Of a stretch of 41,715 nucleotides of DNA, positions 7,717-16,528 are shown one piece after another; positions within the stretch are counted from its first letter, which is position 1; each line of letters starts with the position of its first letter. The stretch comes from CAYLPT01 sp964385645 (GTDB lineage Bacteria > Armatimonadota > Hebobacteria > Hebobacterales > Hebobacteraceae): assembly GCA_964385645.1 (NCBI GenBank), contig CAYLPT010000058.1:1-41715 (forward strand), written 5' to 3'. Below the pieces are notes generated by a model. That model saw only the letters and a list, made by a program, of their open reading frames with translations, had not been told where the DNA came from and made no database searches. A program made the position numbers and the translations under genes.

Positions 7717-9666
7717 TCAGGGGGCGGCAGGAACGGCGACCCGGCATACCGCCACCCCGAGGGGCTCGACCTCGACGGTGAAGCGACCGTCGTCGGAGAC
7801 CAGGAGCGGCCTGCCGTTCACTACGACGCTTGCCTGAGGATATGACAGGCGCACGCTCGCGATGACCGCCTCCTCGCTTCCGCTCGCCAGGATGATGTAG
7901 GTGATACCCTCGTGGGTGCGCGCGGTCCAGTGGACCTCCTCCGGAACCGCCACCTCCAGAGCGGGAACAGGCTCCACGGACAGCAGCACCGGGATCATGT
8001 CGGCGACCTCCTGCGCGACCTGCCTGACCTCAGGCCAGCGCTGCTCGAAGGGGAACTGTTGGTCGGCCCGCAGGTCGAACCAGGAGTAGAACACGATCCC
8101 CATGGCGCCCTCAGCGATGCACTGCCAGGTCATGGAGCGCAGCTCCGCGAAGGTGGGGGGACGGTGCCTCTCTGGCCAGCGGAACACCTGGGGCACCATC
8201 CACATCGCCCGCGCCCCGGCGACGCCCTCTCGGGTGAGGCGCGCCCATCGTCCCGCGAGCGAGGCCGGCCAATCGGGGATCGGGTACGGGTCGGTGCCGA
8301 TCACATCGAAGCTGCTCACATAGCGGTCCACCTCATCCACCTGGTAGAGCACCGCCCAGGTCGGGTGGTTCGGATCCTCCTCTTCTACCCAGCGCTGGTG
8401 GGCCTTGAGCCGGTCGAGCATGGACAGCGGGCGCTCGTCGTTGATGTACCAGGCGAGGAGCGCCGGGTGGTCGCGAAACTCGCGGACGGTCCTGCGCACG
8501 GCCGGCTCCTCGTCGGCCTCTGAGGTGATGTAGTCGGGGCACCACCGGGTGCCGTAGTAGAGGTCCTTGATGGTGTAGATGACCCGCAGGCCGAGCCGGT
8601 GGGCCAGGTCCATCTGCTCCCGGCTCGGCGTCTGGTAGGGCATCAGGCAGTTGAACGGGGCCTCCTGGTAGATCGCCAGCTCGGCCTCGCTCATGCCGCT
8701 CCAGTACATGCCCAGGGGGAAGAAGGGCTCGCCCTCGAGGATGAGCCGGTTGTGCTCGTCCACATAGGCCCTGGGCGGCGGGCCCGTGCGGCGCGTCAAC
8801 CGGTGCTCGTCCTGGGCCATCACCTCCCCCGTCCGCCCGTCGAGTAGCCGAATCTCCAGCAGGTACTCGTGCTCACCATCGGCCGGAAGTGGCACGGACA
8901 CCATGAGCGTGCGCCCCGGCCCGGGCTGCGCGGGGCGCTCAGCCAGCACTCGGCCGCCCGCGGCGACCAGCCGACCCACCACCTGCACCCCCTCGCGGCC
9001 CGCGTCGAGCTCCTCATCGAGCAGGGTCACTCGCGCCTCGGCGCGCCCGGGGCCGTGGTCCCAGATCCACCCCCGGTAGGAGGGGCTGGTCAGGATGCTG
9101 ACCATCGGTCGCCGCCGCCACCGCCGCACGGACACCTCATCCCACCAGGCGGTACCGGTCATGCCCCGCCGGACATAGCATGAGACCGTAGCACGCGCGG
9201 CCCCGGCCGGCACCGGCGGGCTCAGCCCCCCGATCTCTGTCCAGTTGAGGGTGTCTCCCCCGACCCCCTCCGGGTAGTATCCCCCCAGGTAGCGGCCCTC
9301 CGCGTCTGACCACTCCAGGCACACCGTGGCCCCGGTGTCCCGGCCAGCGATCCCCTGGGTGCGGATCCGCGCTCGCAGTTCGTAGACATGGCCCGGCTCA
9401 AGCGGGATGACCTGTGTGCACAAGACATAGCGGTCCGGGTCGTGGTTGACGAACCGCAGCGAGCGCGCGCCAGAGCTCGCCACCGTCTGGTCAGGGCCGA
9501 ACACCGCGGGGTCATAGGACCAGGCCGCCAGCGACCCCTCGCGCACGTCCTCGAAGCTCGGGTTCTCCACGAGATTAGGGCCCACCGCACCCTCCCACTG
9601 CTGGGCTGCCGCGGGTGGGGCCGCGATGACAGCGATGATCAGGCAGACGATGAGTCTGCCGGGCAT
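7717..9666 (-). CDS. Secreted glycoside hydrolase with N-terminal carbohydrate-binding domain
   Basis: ATG 9666 is chosen because GGAGGTGAGG lies just upstream; a GTG at 9681 overlaps that ribosome site. The 649-residue product has a signal peptide (RLIVCLIIAVIAAPPAAA), then a CBM4/9-like jellyroll from NLVENPSFEDV (about 30) to about 190, a linker beta domain, and a GH5/GH2-like TIM barrel from about 305 (EGEPFFPLGMYWSGM). A likely acid/base glutamate lies in WYINDERP. Secreted glycan hydrolysis is the probable role; the bond is unknown. It has its own promoter at 9730-9758, so it is likely transcribed apart from the upstream minus-strand genes. Confidence 0.9.
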   Translation of the reverse strand: MPGRLIVCLIIAVIAAPPAAAQQWEGAVGPNLVENPSFEDVREGSLAAWSYDPAVFGPDQTVASSGARSLRFVNHDPDRYVLCTQVIPLEPGHVYELRARIRTQGIAGRDTGATVCLEWSDAEGRYLGGYYPEGVGGDTLNWTEIGGLSPPVPAGAARATVSCYVRRGMTGTAWWDEVSVRRWRRRPMVSILTSPSYRGWIWDHGPGRAEARVTLLDEELDAGREGVQVVGRLVAAGGRVLAERPAQPGPGRTLMVSVPLPADGEHEYLLEIRLLDGRTGEVMAQDEHRLTRRTGPPPRAYVDEHNRLILEGEPFFPLGMYWSGMSEAELAIYQEAPFNCLMPYQTPSREQMDLAHRLGLRVIYTIKDLYYGTRWCPDYITSEADEEPAVRRTVREFRDHPALLAWYINDERPLSMLDRLKAHQRWVEEEDPNHPTWAVLYQVDEVDRYVSSFDVIGTDPYPIPDWPASLAGRWARLTREGVAGARAMWMVPQVFRWPERHRPPTFAELRSMTWQCIAEGAMGIVFYSWFDLRADQQFPFEQRWPEVRQVAQEVADMIPVLLSVEPVPALEVAVPEEVHWTARTHEGITYIILASGSEEAVIASVRLSYPQASVVVNGRPLLVSDDGRFTVEVEPLGVAVCRVAVPAAP

Positions 9667-9691
9667 GGACCTCACCTCCACAGGTTCGCCC

Positions 9692-9717
9692 CCGGCCCGC
9701 GATGTGCGGCGGGCCGG
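9692..9717 (-). promoter_or_regulatory. 5'-leader hairpin of the gene at 7717-9666
   Basis: CCGGCCCGC (9692-9700) and GCGGGCCGG (9709-9717) make a perfect 9-bp stem with an 8-base loop. It lies between the predicted transcription start (about 9723) and the ribosome site (about 9672-9680), so it would be the first structure in the mRNA. It could protect the 5' end or act in control; nothing identifies a ligand. Confidence 0.4.
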
Positions 9718-9729
9718 CCTCTGTGGCGC

Positions 9730-9758
9730 ATGTTAGGTGGCGATGGGGCCGCTGTCAA
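9730..9758 (-). promoter_or_regulatory. Sigma70-like promoter TTGACA-N17-TAACAT
   Basis: On the minus strand, a perfect TTGACA (9753-9758) stands 17 bases from TAACAT (9730-9735), 64 bases upstream of the ATG at 9666. The same two hexamers with the same spacing occur before the gene at 30658, which raises confidence in both. Confidence 0.7.
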
Positions 9759-9816
9759 CCTGGTTGCCGCCCGCGCGGCCGCCGGGGGGAGACCGGGGCC
9801 GGTTCGGCGGCCTGGC

Positions 9817-11883
9817 CTACCAGCGCGTGCCGGTGGCTAGCGACAGCAGTCCCCACAGCACCTCGCTCAGGAGGTCGCCCACGATGAGGCCGACAGCCGC
9901 CGGCATCAGCGCGCGATAGAGCCGCAGGCCGCCATACCGCACCGTGAGGGTCTTCGCGAGCCAGCCCGCGAGGAAGGGCGTGGAGTAGAGGTGCATGCCC
10001 CATGTGAAGGCTGCCAGGTAGCCGATGGGGTGGAAAGGCCACCACCAGAAGCGCAACCGCATCAGGCCGAGGAACAGCGCCGCGGCCGCGCCGGCGGCGA
10101 TCGCCAAGGTTCCCTGGAGGTCGGGGCCGCGGGGGTTGGTGATGTACTCGTGGGCGTACCAGCTGTACCAGTGCAGGATCGTGCGGTCTTCGCCTGCGCT
10201 AAGGCTGTAGAACCCGTGTCTGTATATCCCGGCAAGCGTGACCCAGATGGCGATGGGGAGGACGACGAGGAAGCCCACGGCCATGCCCAGAAGCAGCCTG
10301 CCCTTGTGAATGCCGGCCGCGTCGGCGATCTTCATGGATTCGAGCGCGTTCCCCGGGACAACTTCGAGGGTGCCGCCGCCCGCGAAGTAGGCCCAGTGGG
10401 GCGCGATGAGAGCAACGAACTCCTGAGGGCGGAACACGGTGCTGCCGAAGGGCACCACGATGACCTCATGGGGGAAGAACGGAAAGGGCAGGAAGCCCAG
10501 ACCGGTCTCGGCGCGGAGGCGGGCCCAGGTCATGTAGTACACAAGGATCAGCAGGATGAGGGTCACTCCGAACCACACCCGCGCTCCCGCCAGCCAGCAG
10601 AACCAGACTAACCCCGAGAACGAAAGCAGGAACCCCGCGAGCACCCACCGGTAGTGCAGAGGCTCCCCGGCCTCATCCATGCGCCAGCGCCGACTGAACG
10701 CGGTCCGCACCACATGGCCGAGGTGCCGGCGGGCGGTCCATGCCGACCACAGGCCGATGGCGAAGAGCGCGCCCACCCCCTGGTAGACGGAGGCCGGGAA
10801 TTCGGTGCTCCACCAGAGCTCGGGGCGCCGCGCGGTCGCCCCTGCGGCGATACCCACAACGGTGAGGGCGATCCGCACACACCAGAAGAACCAGCACGAG
10901 AAAGACAGCTCCTTGGGCGCCAGGAACGCGAGCGCGATGAGCCACGGCCACAGCACGAGGTTGATCTCGCCGAGCCCGGCCAGGGGACCGACCTGGTGCC
11001 AGCGCATCAGCACCACCGGGCCCAGGGGGACTGCCGGGATGGCCGGGTAGTGACGGGCGAGTGTGTTGAGGCTGGTCAGCGCCAGGGACGTCAGCAGCCC
11101 CAGCCAGAACAACGAGGAACCCGGCAGCCGGGCAGAGGCGCCACCCCGGGGGGAGGACACCATCTCCAGCGGGATCTGGGCCAGCGGGAAGCTCAGGCGC
11201 TCGTGGACGATCCACTGCCGCTGCACGAGGAGCAGCAGGCACACGGAACAGGTGACGAGCGCGACCAGGAACGACGACCAGGCCAGCAAGGGGAGCGCCC
11301 AAGCAGACCAGGGCACCGGCGTCATGCCCTGGTAGAAGCCCTCTATGGCCGGCCAGTCGGTAGGCCCGCCCCAGGCGGGAAGAAGCGGGATGAAGCTCGT
11401 CTGCCACTCGACGATGCGGGCGGCCATGTATCGCTGAATGGTGGCCTGCGCCAGCATGTTCGCGAGCACTGTCGTGGACACGAGCGGCGCCCCGACGAGC
11501 ACGATCGCGTAGATGCTGAGCAGACGCTGGCGCGTAAGCGCGACGCGGCCGCGCACTGAGCGCAGGCGGGAGATGAGGGCCAGGGCGAACAGCGCGGCGA
11601 TGGGCCCCGAGGCTGGCACGCCCGCGCCGAAGTGGCTGGCGACTCCGTAGTAGATGTCCAGCCAGAACCCCAGCACGGCGACGGCGCCCAGCACCAGCAC
11701 GCCCGCCGCCAATGCCGCTGCGTCCAGTCGGCCTGCGCGCTGCGGCGGCTGGGCCGGTGGGCTGCTGGCCAGGTGCTCGGCACCCCCGAGGCCCGCCACG
11801 GGCGCGCTCAGTTGGCTCGCACGGCGCCGGTCATCGCTGGCGTGACCACTTCCTGCCAGTCGTCGTCGCTCGCCGGAATCCAT
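9817..11883 (-). CDS. DUF6784/DUF6785-like polytopic membrane protein (copy 1)
   Basis: 688 residues with about 12 hydrophobic segments; TM1 begins near residue 55 (AAALAAGVLVLGAVAVLGF). This resembles the DUF6784/DUF6785 family, reported as distantly like oligopeptide transporters (OPT), with no assigned substrate. Signatures shared with the copies at 17457 and 26789 are LSFPLAQIPLE, AR.RAE.G in the middle, and RYGGLRLYRALMP near the C-terminus. The first 50 residues are polar and have no clear ribosome site, so the real start may be a GTG nearer TM1 (for example 11799). It is the last gene of a likely minus-strand operon with the pseudopilin-like and large hydrolase genes. Import of sugars or oligosaccharides is inferred from context. 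Confidence 0.9.
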   Translation of the reverse strand: MDSGERRRLAGSGHASDDRRRASQLSAPVAGLGGAEHLASSPPAQPPQRAGRLDAAALAAGVLVLGAVAVLGFWLDIYYGVASHFGAGVPASGPIAALFALALISRLRSVRGRVALTRQRLLSIYAIVLVGAPLVSTTVLANMLAQATIQRYMAARIVEWQTSFIPLLPAWGGPTDWPAIEGFYQGMTPVPWSAWALPLLAWSSFLVALVTCSVCLLLLVQRQWIVHERLSFPLAQIPLEMVSSPRGGASARLPGSSLFWLGLLTSLALTSLNTLARHYPAIPAVPLGPVVLMRWHQVGPLAGLGEINLVLWPWLIALAFLAPKELSFSCWFFWCVRIALTVVGIAAGATARRPELWWSTEFPASVYQGVGALFAIGLWSAWTARRHLGHVVRTAFSRRWRMDEAGEPLHYRWVLAGFLLSFSGLVWFCWLAGARVWFGVTLILLILVYYMTWARLRAETGLGFLPFPFFPHEVIVVPFGSTVFRPQEFVALIAPHWAYFAGGGTLEVVPGNALESMKIADAAGIHKGRLLLGMAVGFLVVLPIAIWVTLAGIYRHGFYSLSAGEDRTILHWYSWYAHEYITNPRGPDLQGTLAIAAGAAAALFLGLMRLRFWWWPFHPIGYLAAFTWGMHLYSTPFLAGWLAKTLTVRYGGLRLYRALMPAAVGLIVGDLLSEVLWGLLSLATGTRW

Positions 11884-12010
11884 GGGGGCAGGCCACCGCG
11901 CTGCCTGACGTGTTGCGGTGGACAGGCGCTCTCGCGGTCACCGCCGCTGCCAGCCGACCCCTCCGCGGCGGCGCCGGCGCACAACCTGGCCGCGCTTGGC
12001 GCCAACGCGG

Positions 12011-15000
12011 TCATCCAATCTCCTCCAGGGCTACCGCCTCAATCTCCACGGCGCACACATCATCGCCCAGGCGGAACTGAACCGCGGCCAGCCTCGCCAG
12101 CGCGCACCGGTCCAACTCCTCCCGAGCCTCCACCTCAGCGCCGCGCCTGGGGCCGAAGGGGAAGTACGGATACGGAACCTCCATCACCTCCGCCCGCCGC
12201 AAGGACCTCAACGGAAGCCAGACCTCCTGCCACTCCTCACCCAGGAGGACCGTCGCCGTCCAAGCGCGCTCGTCAACGTCCAGCAGCGCGATCTCGAGCC
12301 CGGTCTTGCTCTCCCCGGGGGCCCGCGCGCGAACGCGGACCGCCTCGAACCGCGCCTCGGGCCGAGAGCGAAGCGGAGCGGCCGGCCACAGCGCGTGTCG
12401 CAAGGCCGCCGGTCGTCCGGCTGGCTTGGCGATGCGCAGGGCCAGGGTGTCTGGCGTGGTCCCGGGAACCAGTTGGGCGCGGTAACCCCTGCCCCCGCGA
12501 TGAACCACGTGGGCCCAGTCGCGCGCCGCGTCGAACAGCCGGAACGGTGCGCGCGTCGAGACGACCGGAGTGGTCCAGTAGCGGAGCAGGGGCTCGAGGC
12601 TTACACGTTCGACCTCCACGGCCCACTGCCCGTTGCCCTGCGCAACCCCGAATCGCGCGCCAGGGGCAAACCGCAGCTCGGCCACCTCCTGGGGCCGGAG
12701 GCGGCCAATCCATCCCCTGCTGGGTGAGAACTCATCAACGGGGACGCGCCAGTCGCGCCAGTCTGTGGTCAGGGCGACCTCGGTCACGTACGCGTCACCC
12801 CTGTTGTCCACCAGCCCGACCCGAAGCATATCGCCGTCCGCATCGGAGGCGCGGGCGCTTATCACCAGCGCGCTCCTCCCCTGCCAGAGCAGCGACACAG
12901 CCCTTGGGTCAGTCAGGCGGGCGGTGAACCACCCGGCATCCCGGCCGGTGGGTGTTCCGGCCGCGAGCCGCAACGCGTGGGCGTCGGGCCGGCTCCCGGC
13001 CGCGACCTCGGCGGTTGCGCGGGTGTAGGTCTGACTGGGCGGATGGAGCAGCGAGTGCCCGTCAGAGCCGTGAACAGAGAGAAGCAGATGCGGCTGCGGC
13101 CATGCAAAGTCGCTGCTGTCGGGACTGCCCGCGACATCCGCCGGATAGGTGCGGGCCTCGCCTCCGAGGTGGATGCTGATGCAGTACTCCAGCGCGCCGG
13201 TCTGCAGCCACTCCGGCGGTACCTGGGCGGTCCACCGGTAGCCCCAGTCTCGCGCCATGGAGAGCGAATGGAACGCCTCGGGAGTTGACTTCCGCAGGTG
13301 GAGGGTGACCCGTTCCGGCGCTTCGTCGGAGACCACCGTGGCTCTTAGCGCGAGGGGCTGGCCTTCGACGACCTCCAGGGGCGGCTCATGCAGCACGAGA
13401 GGGGGGCGCGGCCGGGTGGGTGGGGCCACGAACTCCCCCAGGGTCAACCGCCCGAACGGGCTGTCCGGCGTCCATGCCTCGGCGCTCACCGCCTCCCGCG
13501 CCAGCAGATACACGCCCGGCCGGATCGGGAACCGACCGCCCGCGGCCTCCGCATGGTAGTCGTTGTCCTCGCTCAGGGGCGCGATGGAGAAGCGCTGGCC
13601 GAGGTCGGGGAGCCGGATCTCCATGGGCCACTCCCGCCAGAGCACTCGCGACACCTCCCGGTCCAGGCATGGCCGGCCGAAGGGATCGTCCACCCAGACG
13701 GCATCCGGATAGACCTCCAGTCGCCACACCCCCGGCTCCAGCTTCTCGAGGAAGTAGCTCCCCGTCCCTTCGTACCTGACGACCGGTGAGGTCCCGCACC
13801 CCACCACTCGCGCGAGCGACTCCGGCGCCGGCGGCTGAGTGGATGTGTCGTTCGAGTGGAGGAACTCCCGCTCGGTGACCATCTCGCTCAGGTCCTCTTC
13901 GTAGCTCACCCGGAACGGACCGAAGCGGGTGTTGTCGGGATACCCCTGGTAGCTTCCTCCGCGCGGCAGCCGGCGGAAGGCCTCCCCCGCGATAAGCAGG
14001 CTGACGGCCTTGTTAGGCGTGTAGACGAGGTTCAGATAGTGGGTCTGGTATTCGGTGTTACTCGAGGCGAGGGCCAGCGGGTCATAGGCGAACATGGTGG
14101 CCCACTGCATCCCGGCGCTGCGCAGAGTTCTCGCGATCGCCGGGTACATATAGGATCCGGGGACATCGGCGGCGTCGAACTCGTATACCAGCTTCGCCTT
14201 GGGCGCCAGCTGGGGGGCGCGCGAGAGTGGGTAGTCGTCCACCCGCGGCAGGAAGTTACCGCGCAGGGAGCGCCCAGCCACCAGCCCGGACGGATACCAG
14301 CCGAACGTCGCCCCCTCCACCGTCGAGTCCCGCAGCGCCTCCGCCAGCCCGGACCAGAAGCCCTGGCTGGCGTTGTAGAGAAGGGGCTTACGGCACCCGG
14401 TCTCCCGGACTGCCGAGGCCAGAGCATCTATGTACTCCCGGATCGCCTCCGTTGAGCCGGGGTTGCTGGGCTCGTTGAAGAGCTCGACGGCGATGATCGT
14501 CGGGTCGTCCTTGTAGGCGTATCCTGTGTAGCGATTGACGTGCTGCATGAGCTGGCGCAAGTAGCTCGTCTGTGCGCGGCGGGCCTCGGGATCGGTCGCC
14601 ATCTGAGCCTTGCTGTAGTAGTTCGAGAACCCCGGGCTTGTGTTGTCCTCCTCCGGCTCCGGATACTGGGGGTTCCACCAGCCGATGGCGGTGATGAGGA
14701 CCCACATGCCCCGCTTGGAGGCCTGGTGGATCATGTAATCGAGCAGCCGAAGATGGTCGTTGTCCAGGAGGTTCCCCTGGCGGTCGCTGATCTCACGGTC
14801 CCACAGATGGATGCGGAGGGCATCAACGCCCAGCCGCGCCAGATGGGATAGGTCCTGCGCGATCGCCAGCTCACGGTCGGCGCCGACGTAGCCGTGGGCG
14901 CGATAGCCGTAGGCGAAGGGGGTGCAGTAGTTCACACCGAAGAGCACCACCTCCTCACCGGTGTCCTCCCAGCGCATCACCCCCGCATCGTCCACGCGCA

Positions 15001-15094
15001 CGGCGGGCTGGACGGAGGCATCACTCGCGTCACCTCGGCTCCCGAGCGCACCGACCAACAGCGCCAACAGAAGGCACAGCCCTAACCACGCCAT
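12011..15094 (-). CDS. Large secreted GH5/GH2-like glycoside hydrolase with C-terminal beta domains
   Basis: ATG 15094 has AAAGGAG 5 bases upstream and begins a signal peptide (MAWLGLCLLLALLVGALGS); the open frame extends to 15526 but without homology. The 1027-residue protein has a TIM barrel at about 35-410: GVNYCTPFAYGYRAHG, LGVDALRIHLWDRE, the acid/base motif ELFNEPSN, and the likely nucleophile in KLVYEFDAADV. Such motifs are typical of clan GH-A (GH2, GH5 and relatives). Then come several beta-sandwich segments, including an Ig-like one (VEGQPLALRATVVSDEAPERVTLH, split here for clarity at VTLH) and two CBM-like modules rich in SRP.A.ALRLA and W...PVDEF patterns. It probably cleaves beta-linked polysaccharide outside the cell. 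The pseudopilin-like gene lies 128 bases upstream. Confidence 0.9.
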   Translation of the reverse strand: MAWLGLCLLLALLVGALGSRGDASDASVQPAVRVDDAGVMRWEDTGEEVVLFGVNYCTPFAYGYRAHGYVGADRELAIAQDLSHLARLGVDALRIHLWDREISDRQGNLLDNDHLRLLDYMIHQASKRGMWVLITAIGWWNPQYPEPEEDNTSPGFSNYYSKAQMATDPEARRAQTSYLRQLMQHVNRYTGYAYKDDPTIIAVELFNEPSNPGSTEAIREYIDALASAVRETGCRKPLLYNASQGFWSGLAEALRDSTVEGATFGWYPSGLVAGRSLRGNFLPRVDDYPLSRAPQLAPKAKLVYEFDAADVPGSYMYPAIARTLRSAGMQWATMFAYDPLALASSNTEYQTHYLNLVYTPNKAVSLLIAGEAFRRLPRGGSYQGYPDNTRFGPFRVSYEEDLSEMVTEREFLHSNDTSTQPPAPESLARVVGCGTSPVVRYEGTGSYFLEKLEPGVWRLEVYPDAVWVDDPFGRPCLDREVSRVLWREWPMEIRLPDLGQRFSIAPLSEDNDYHAEAAGGRFPIRPGVYLLAREAVSAEAWTPDSPFGRLTLGEFVAPPTRPRPPLVLHEPPLEVVEGQPLALRATVVSDEAPERVTLHLRKSTPEAFHSLSMARDWGYRWTAQVPPEWLQTGALEYCISIHLGGEARTYPADVAGSPDSSDFAWPQPHLLLSVHGSDGHSLLHPPSQTYTRATAEVAAGSRPDAHALRLAAGTPTGRDAGWFTARLTDPRAVSLLWQGRSALVISARASDADGDMLRVGLVDNRGDAYVTEVALTTDWRDWRVPVDEFSPSRGWIGRLRPQEVAELRFAPGARFGVAQGNGQWAVEVERVSLEPLLRYWTTPVVSTRAPFRLFDAARDWAHVVHRGGRGYRAQLVPGTTPDTLALRIAKPAGRPAALRHALWPAAPLRSRPEARFEAVRVRARAPGESKTGLEIALLDVDERAWTATVLLGEEWQEVWLPLRSLRRAEVMEVPYPYFPFGPRRGAEVEAREELDRCALARLAAVQFRLGDDVCAVEIEAVALEEIG

Positions 15095-15144
15095 CTCGAC
15101 TCCTTTCGCGCGGGGGCGGCCGCCAACAATCCGGCAGGGAGATG

Positions 15145-15181
15145 GCGAGGGCGAGCAGACGCCTGCTCTGCTCGCCTTCGC
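15145..15181 (-). promoter_or_regulatory. Long intercistronic hairpin after the pseudopilin-like gene
   Basis: GGCGAGCAGA (15150-15159) pairs perfectly with TCTGCTCGCC (15167-15176) around a 7-base loop; five further pairs (15145-15149 with 15177-15181, one G-U) extend the stem to 15 bp. No U-tract follows on the minus strand. It lies between the stop of the pseudopilin-like gene and the start of the hydrolase. It could be a partial terminator or an mRNA-stabilising stem that sets different levels for the two genes. Confidence 0.6.
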
Positions 15182-15222
15182 GCCTGCCCCAAGGCGCCTG
15201 CTCAGGGGTGATGCCTGCGCGC

Positions 15223-16314
15223 TCAGTAGACCGGGGGGAATCCGCAAGCGCTTGAGAAGTCCTCGCCATCCGCCGTCGTGGTCGGGTACCACATCAGGGC
15301 GATGCCCTTGAAGCCGCGCTCCACGATGTTCTGGGTGGGCCAGTTGTTCCAGAAAGCGTCGGCCGAGGCCCAGACCGGCATGTGCTCCATCATGGACTCC
15401 GAGTTCCACCACTTGGCGTGGCCATCGGCGAAGCCGAGGTTCACCCCTCCCAGGTGGCGGGCCTGTTGACTCCTCCACCTGGGATCGGTCTTCTGCGCGA
15501 CCGTGGGGTAGCAGTCGGCGATCCACGGGCAGTCGCCGATCAGGCTATCCCGCTCCGCGTCGGAGACGCTGTAGCAGTCGAAGGGACAGCCCATCTGGCA
15601 CATGTCGGGGTAGGCCCACTCGATCGCGCTCTGGTAGATGGTGTGGGTTCCTGCGTCCCCGGCCACGATGAACCATGCCGGCTCGTCAACGTGGGCCATC
15701 TTCAGGCCCCAGTTCGGGGGGATCTCAGGGCAGGCGATGGTCTGCACGAAGGCGCCACTGCCCGGGGCTCCCGAGACCCCTGTGAAGGGGACGGCGTAGC
15801 GCCCCTGGGTGAGGGTGTCGGTGACGTCACCGCCCCAGCCCGACGGCCAGCCTCCGCCGGCCCTGGGGCAGTAGCCCTCCCATCGCCACGCGCTGTCTCC
15901 GTGGGCCTGGAGATGGCCCAGCCAGTCCGAGTGGGGGAATATGAAGTAGGCGCCCCCTACGAAGCGGGCGCTCGGGCACCGCCACACATCGCGGTTCCTC
16001 ACATACGGGTCCAGGACGACCGGCCAGCGGAGATAGGGGTTGATGAGAGTGGGATTCGGGCAGGCCGTGTCCCCCCACGCGATGTAGTCGTACACCTCGG
16101 GCCGATGCTCTCTCGGGGGGAGCGTATCATCGTAGTCCGACAGGTACATCTGGATGGCGAGGGCGATGTTCTTCACGTTGCTCAGGCAAACCGCTCGGCG
16201 GGCCGCCTCGCGCGCCCGCGCGAAGACGGGAAAGACCATCGCCGCCAGAATGCCGATGATCGCGATCACCACCAACAGCTCGATCAGGGTGAAACCTCTC
16301 CGTGCTCGATGCAT
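15223..16314 (-). CDS. Pseudopilin-like protein with N-terminal methylation motif and H-x9-DG motif
   Basis: ATG 16314 is chosen: GGAAGGGAG lies upstream and the product starts MHRARRG-FTLIELLVVIAII, a class III/type IV prepilin leader with the cleavage Gly before Phe and Glu at +5. The open frame extends to 16359 but adds nothing conserved. After the hydrophobic helix comes VFARAREAARR and a 330-residue globular part with many Trp and Cys, ending in RHLGGVNLGFADGHAKWW, the H-x9-DG motif typical of the DUF1559-type pseudopilins numerous in Planctomycetes and Armatimonadota. It would be processed by prepilin peptidase and sit on or outside the inner membrane. It is the first gene of a probable operon with a hydrolase and a DUF6785-like protein. 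Confidence 0.92.
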   Translation of the reverse strand: MHRARRGFTLIELLVVIAIIGILAAMVFPVFARAREAARRAVCLSNVKNIALAIQMYLSDYDDTLPPREHRPEVYDYIAWGDTACPNPTLINPYLRWPVVLDPYVRNRDVWRCPSARFVGGAYFIFPHSDWLGHLQAHGDSAWRWEGYCPRAGGGWPSGWGGDVTDTLTQGRYAVPFTGVSGAPGSGAFVQTIACPEIPPNWGLKMAHVDEPAWFIVAGDAGTHTIYQSAIEWAYPDMCQMGCPFDCYSVSDAERDSLIGDCPWIADCYPTVAQKTDPRWRSQQARHLGGVNLGFADGHAKWWNSESMMEHMPVWASADAFWNNWPTQNIVERGFKGIALMWYPTTTADGEDFSSACGFPPVY

Positions 16315-16381
16315 CGCGATGTCTCCCTTCCTCAGTCCCTCCCGTGTCTCACTCTGCACCCGTCATACCCGGGTTCGCCTC

Positions 16382-16412
16382 ACGCGACGGTGGATGCCGT
16401 GGCCCGTCGCGT
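16382..16412. promoter_or_regulatory. 9-bp inverted repeat in the divergent regulator/pilin gap
   Basis: ACGCGACGG (16382-16390) and CCGTCGCGT (16404-16412) are perfect inverted arms 13 bases apart. They lie between the divergent pseudopilin-like and AraC genes. An alternative overlapping pair is GGTGGA (16389-16394) with TCCACC (16412-16417). It is either an mRNA stem in the pseudopilin-like leader or an operator. Confidence 0.4.
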
Positions 16413-16456
16413 CCACCTCCTAGGGTCACTCTAGCACTGGAGCGGCGTTGGTAGTC

Positions 16457-16485
16457 TGTACAAACCTCTCACGTTCCTGTAAAAT
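16457..16485 (+). promoter_or_regulatory. Sigma70-like promoter TGTACA-N17-TAAAAT
   Basis: TGTACA (16457-16462) and TAAAAT (16480-16485), 17 bases apart, stand in a locally AT-richer stretch. A transcript would begin near 16492, which favours the GTG at 16529 as the start of the AraC gene over one at 16448. Confidence 0.55.
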
Positions 16486-16528
16486 CCTCTCCGGCGCCTT
16501 CTGTGGTCCACGAGCGAGGCAGTATCGA

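Noticed and set aside
11808..12014. 68-codon minus-strand frame whose ATG overlaps the hydrolase stop as ATGA
   Set aside because: No recognisable motif and it overlaps the N-terminal part of the membrane protein frame. The ATGA overlap may be chance, though it adds doubt about the membrane protein start.
15095..15526. Upstream extension of the large hydrolase to 15526
   Set aside because: It overlaps the pseudopilin-like gene, and a proper ribosome site plus signal peptide start at 15094.
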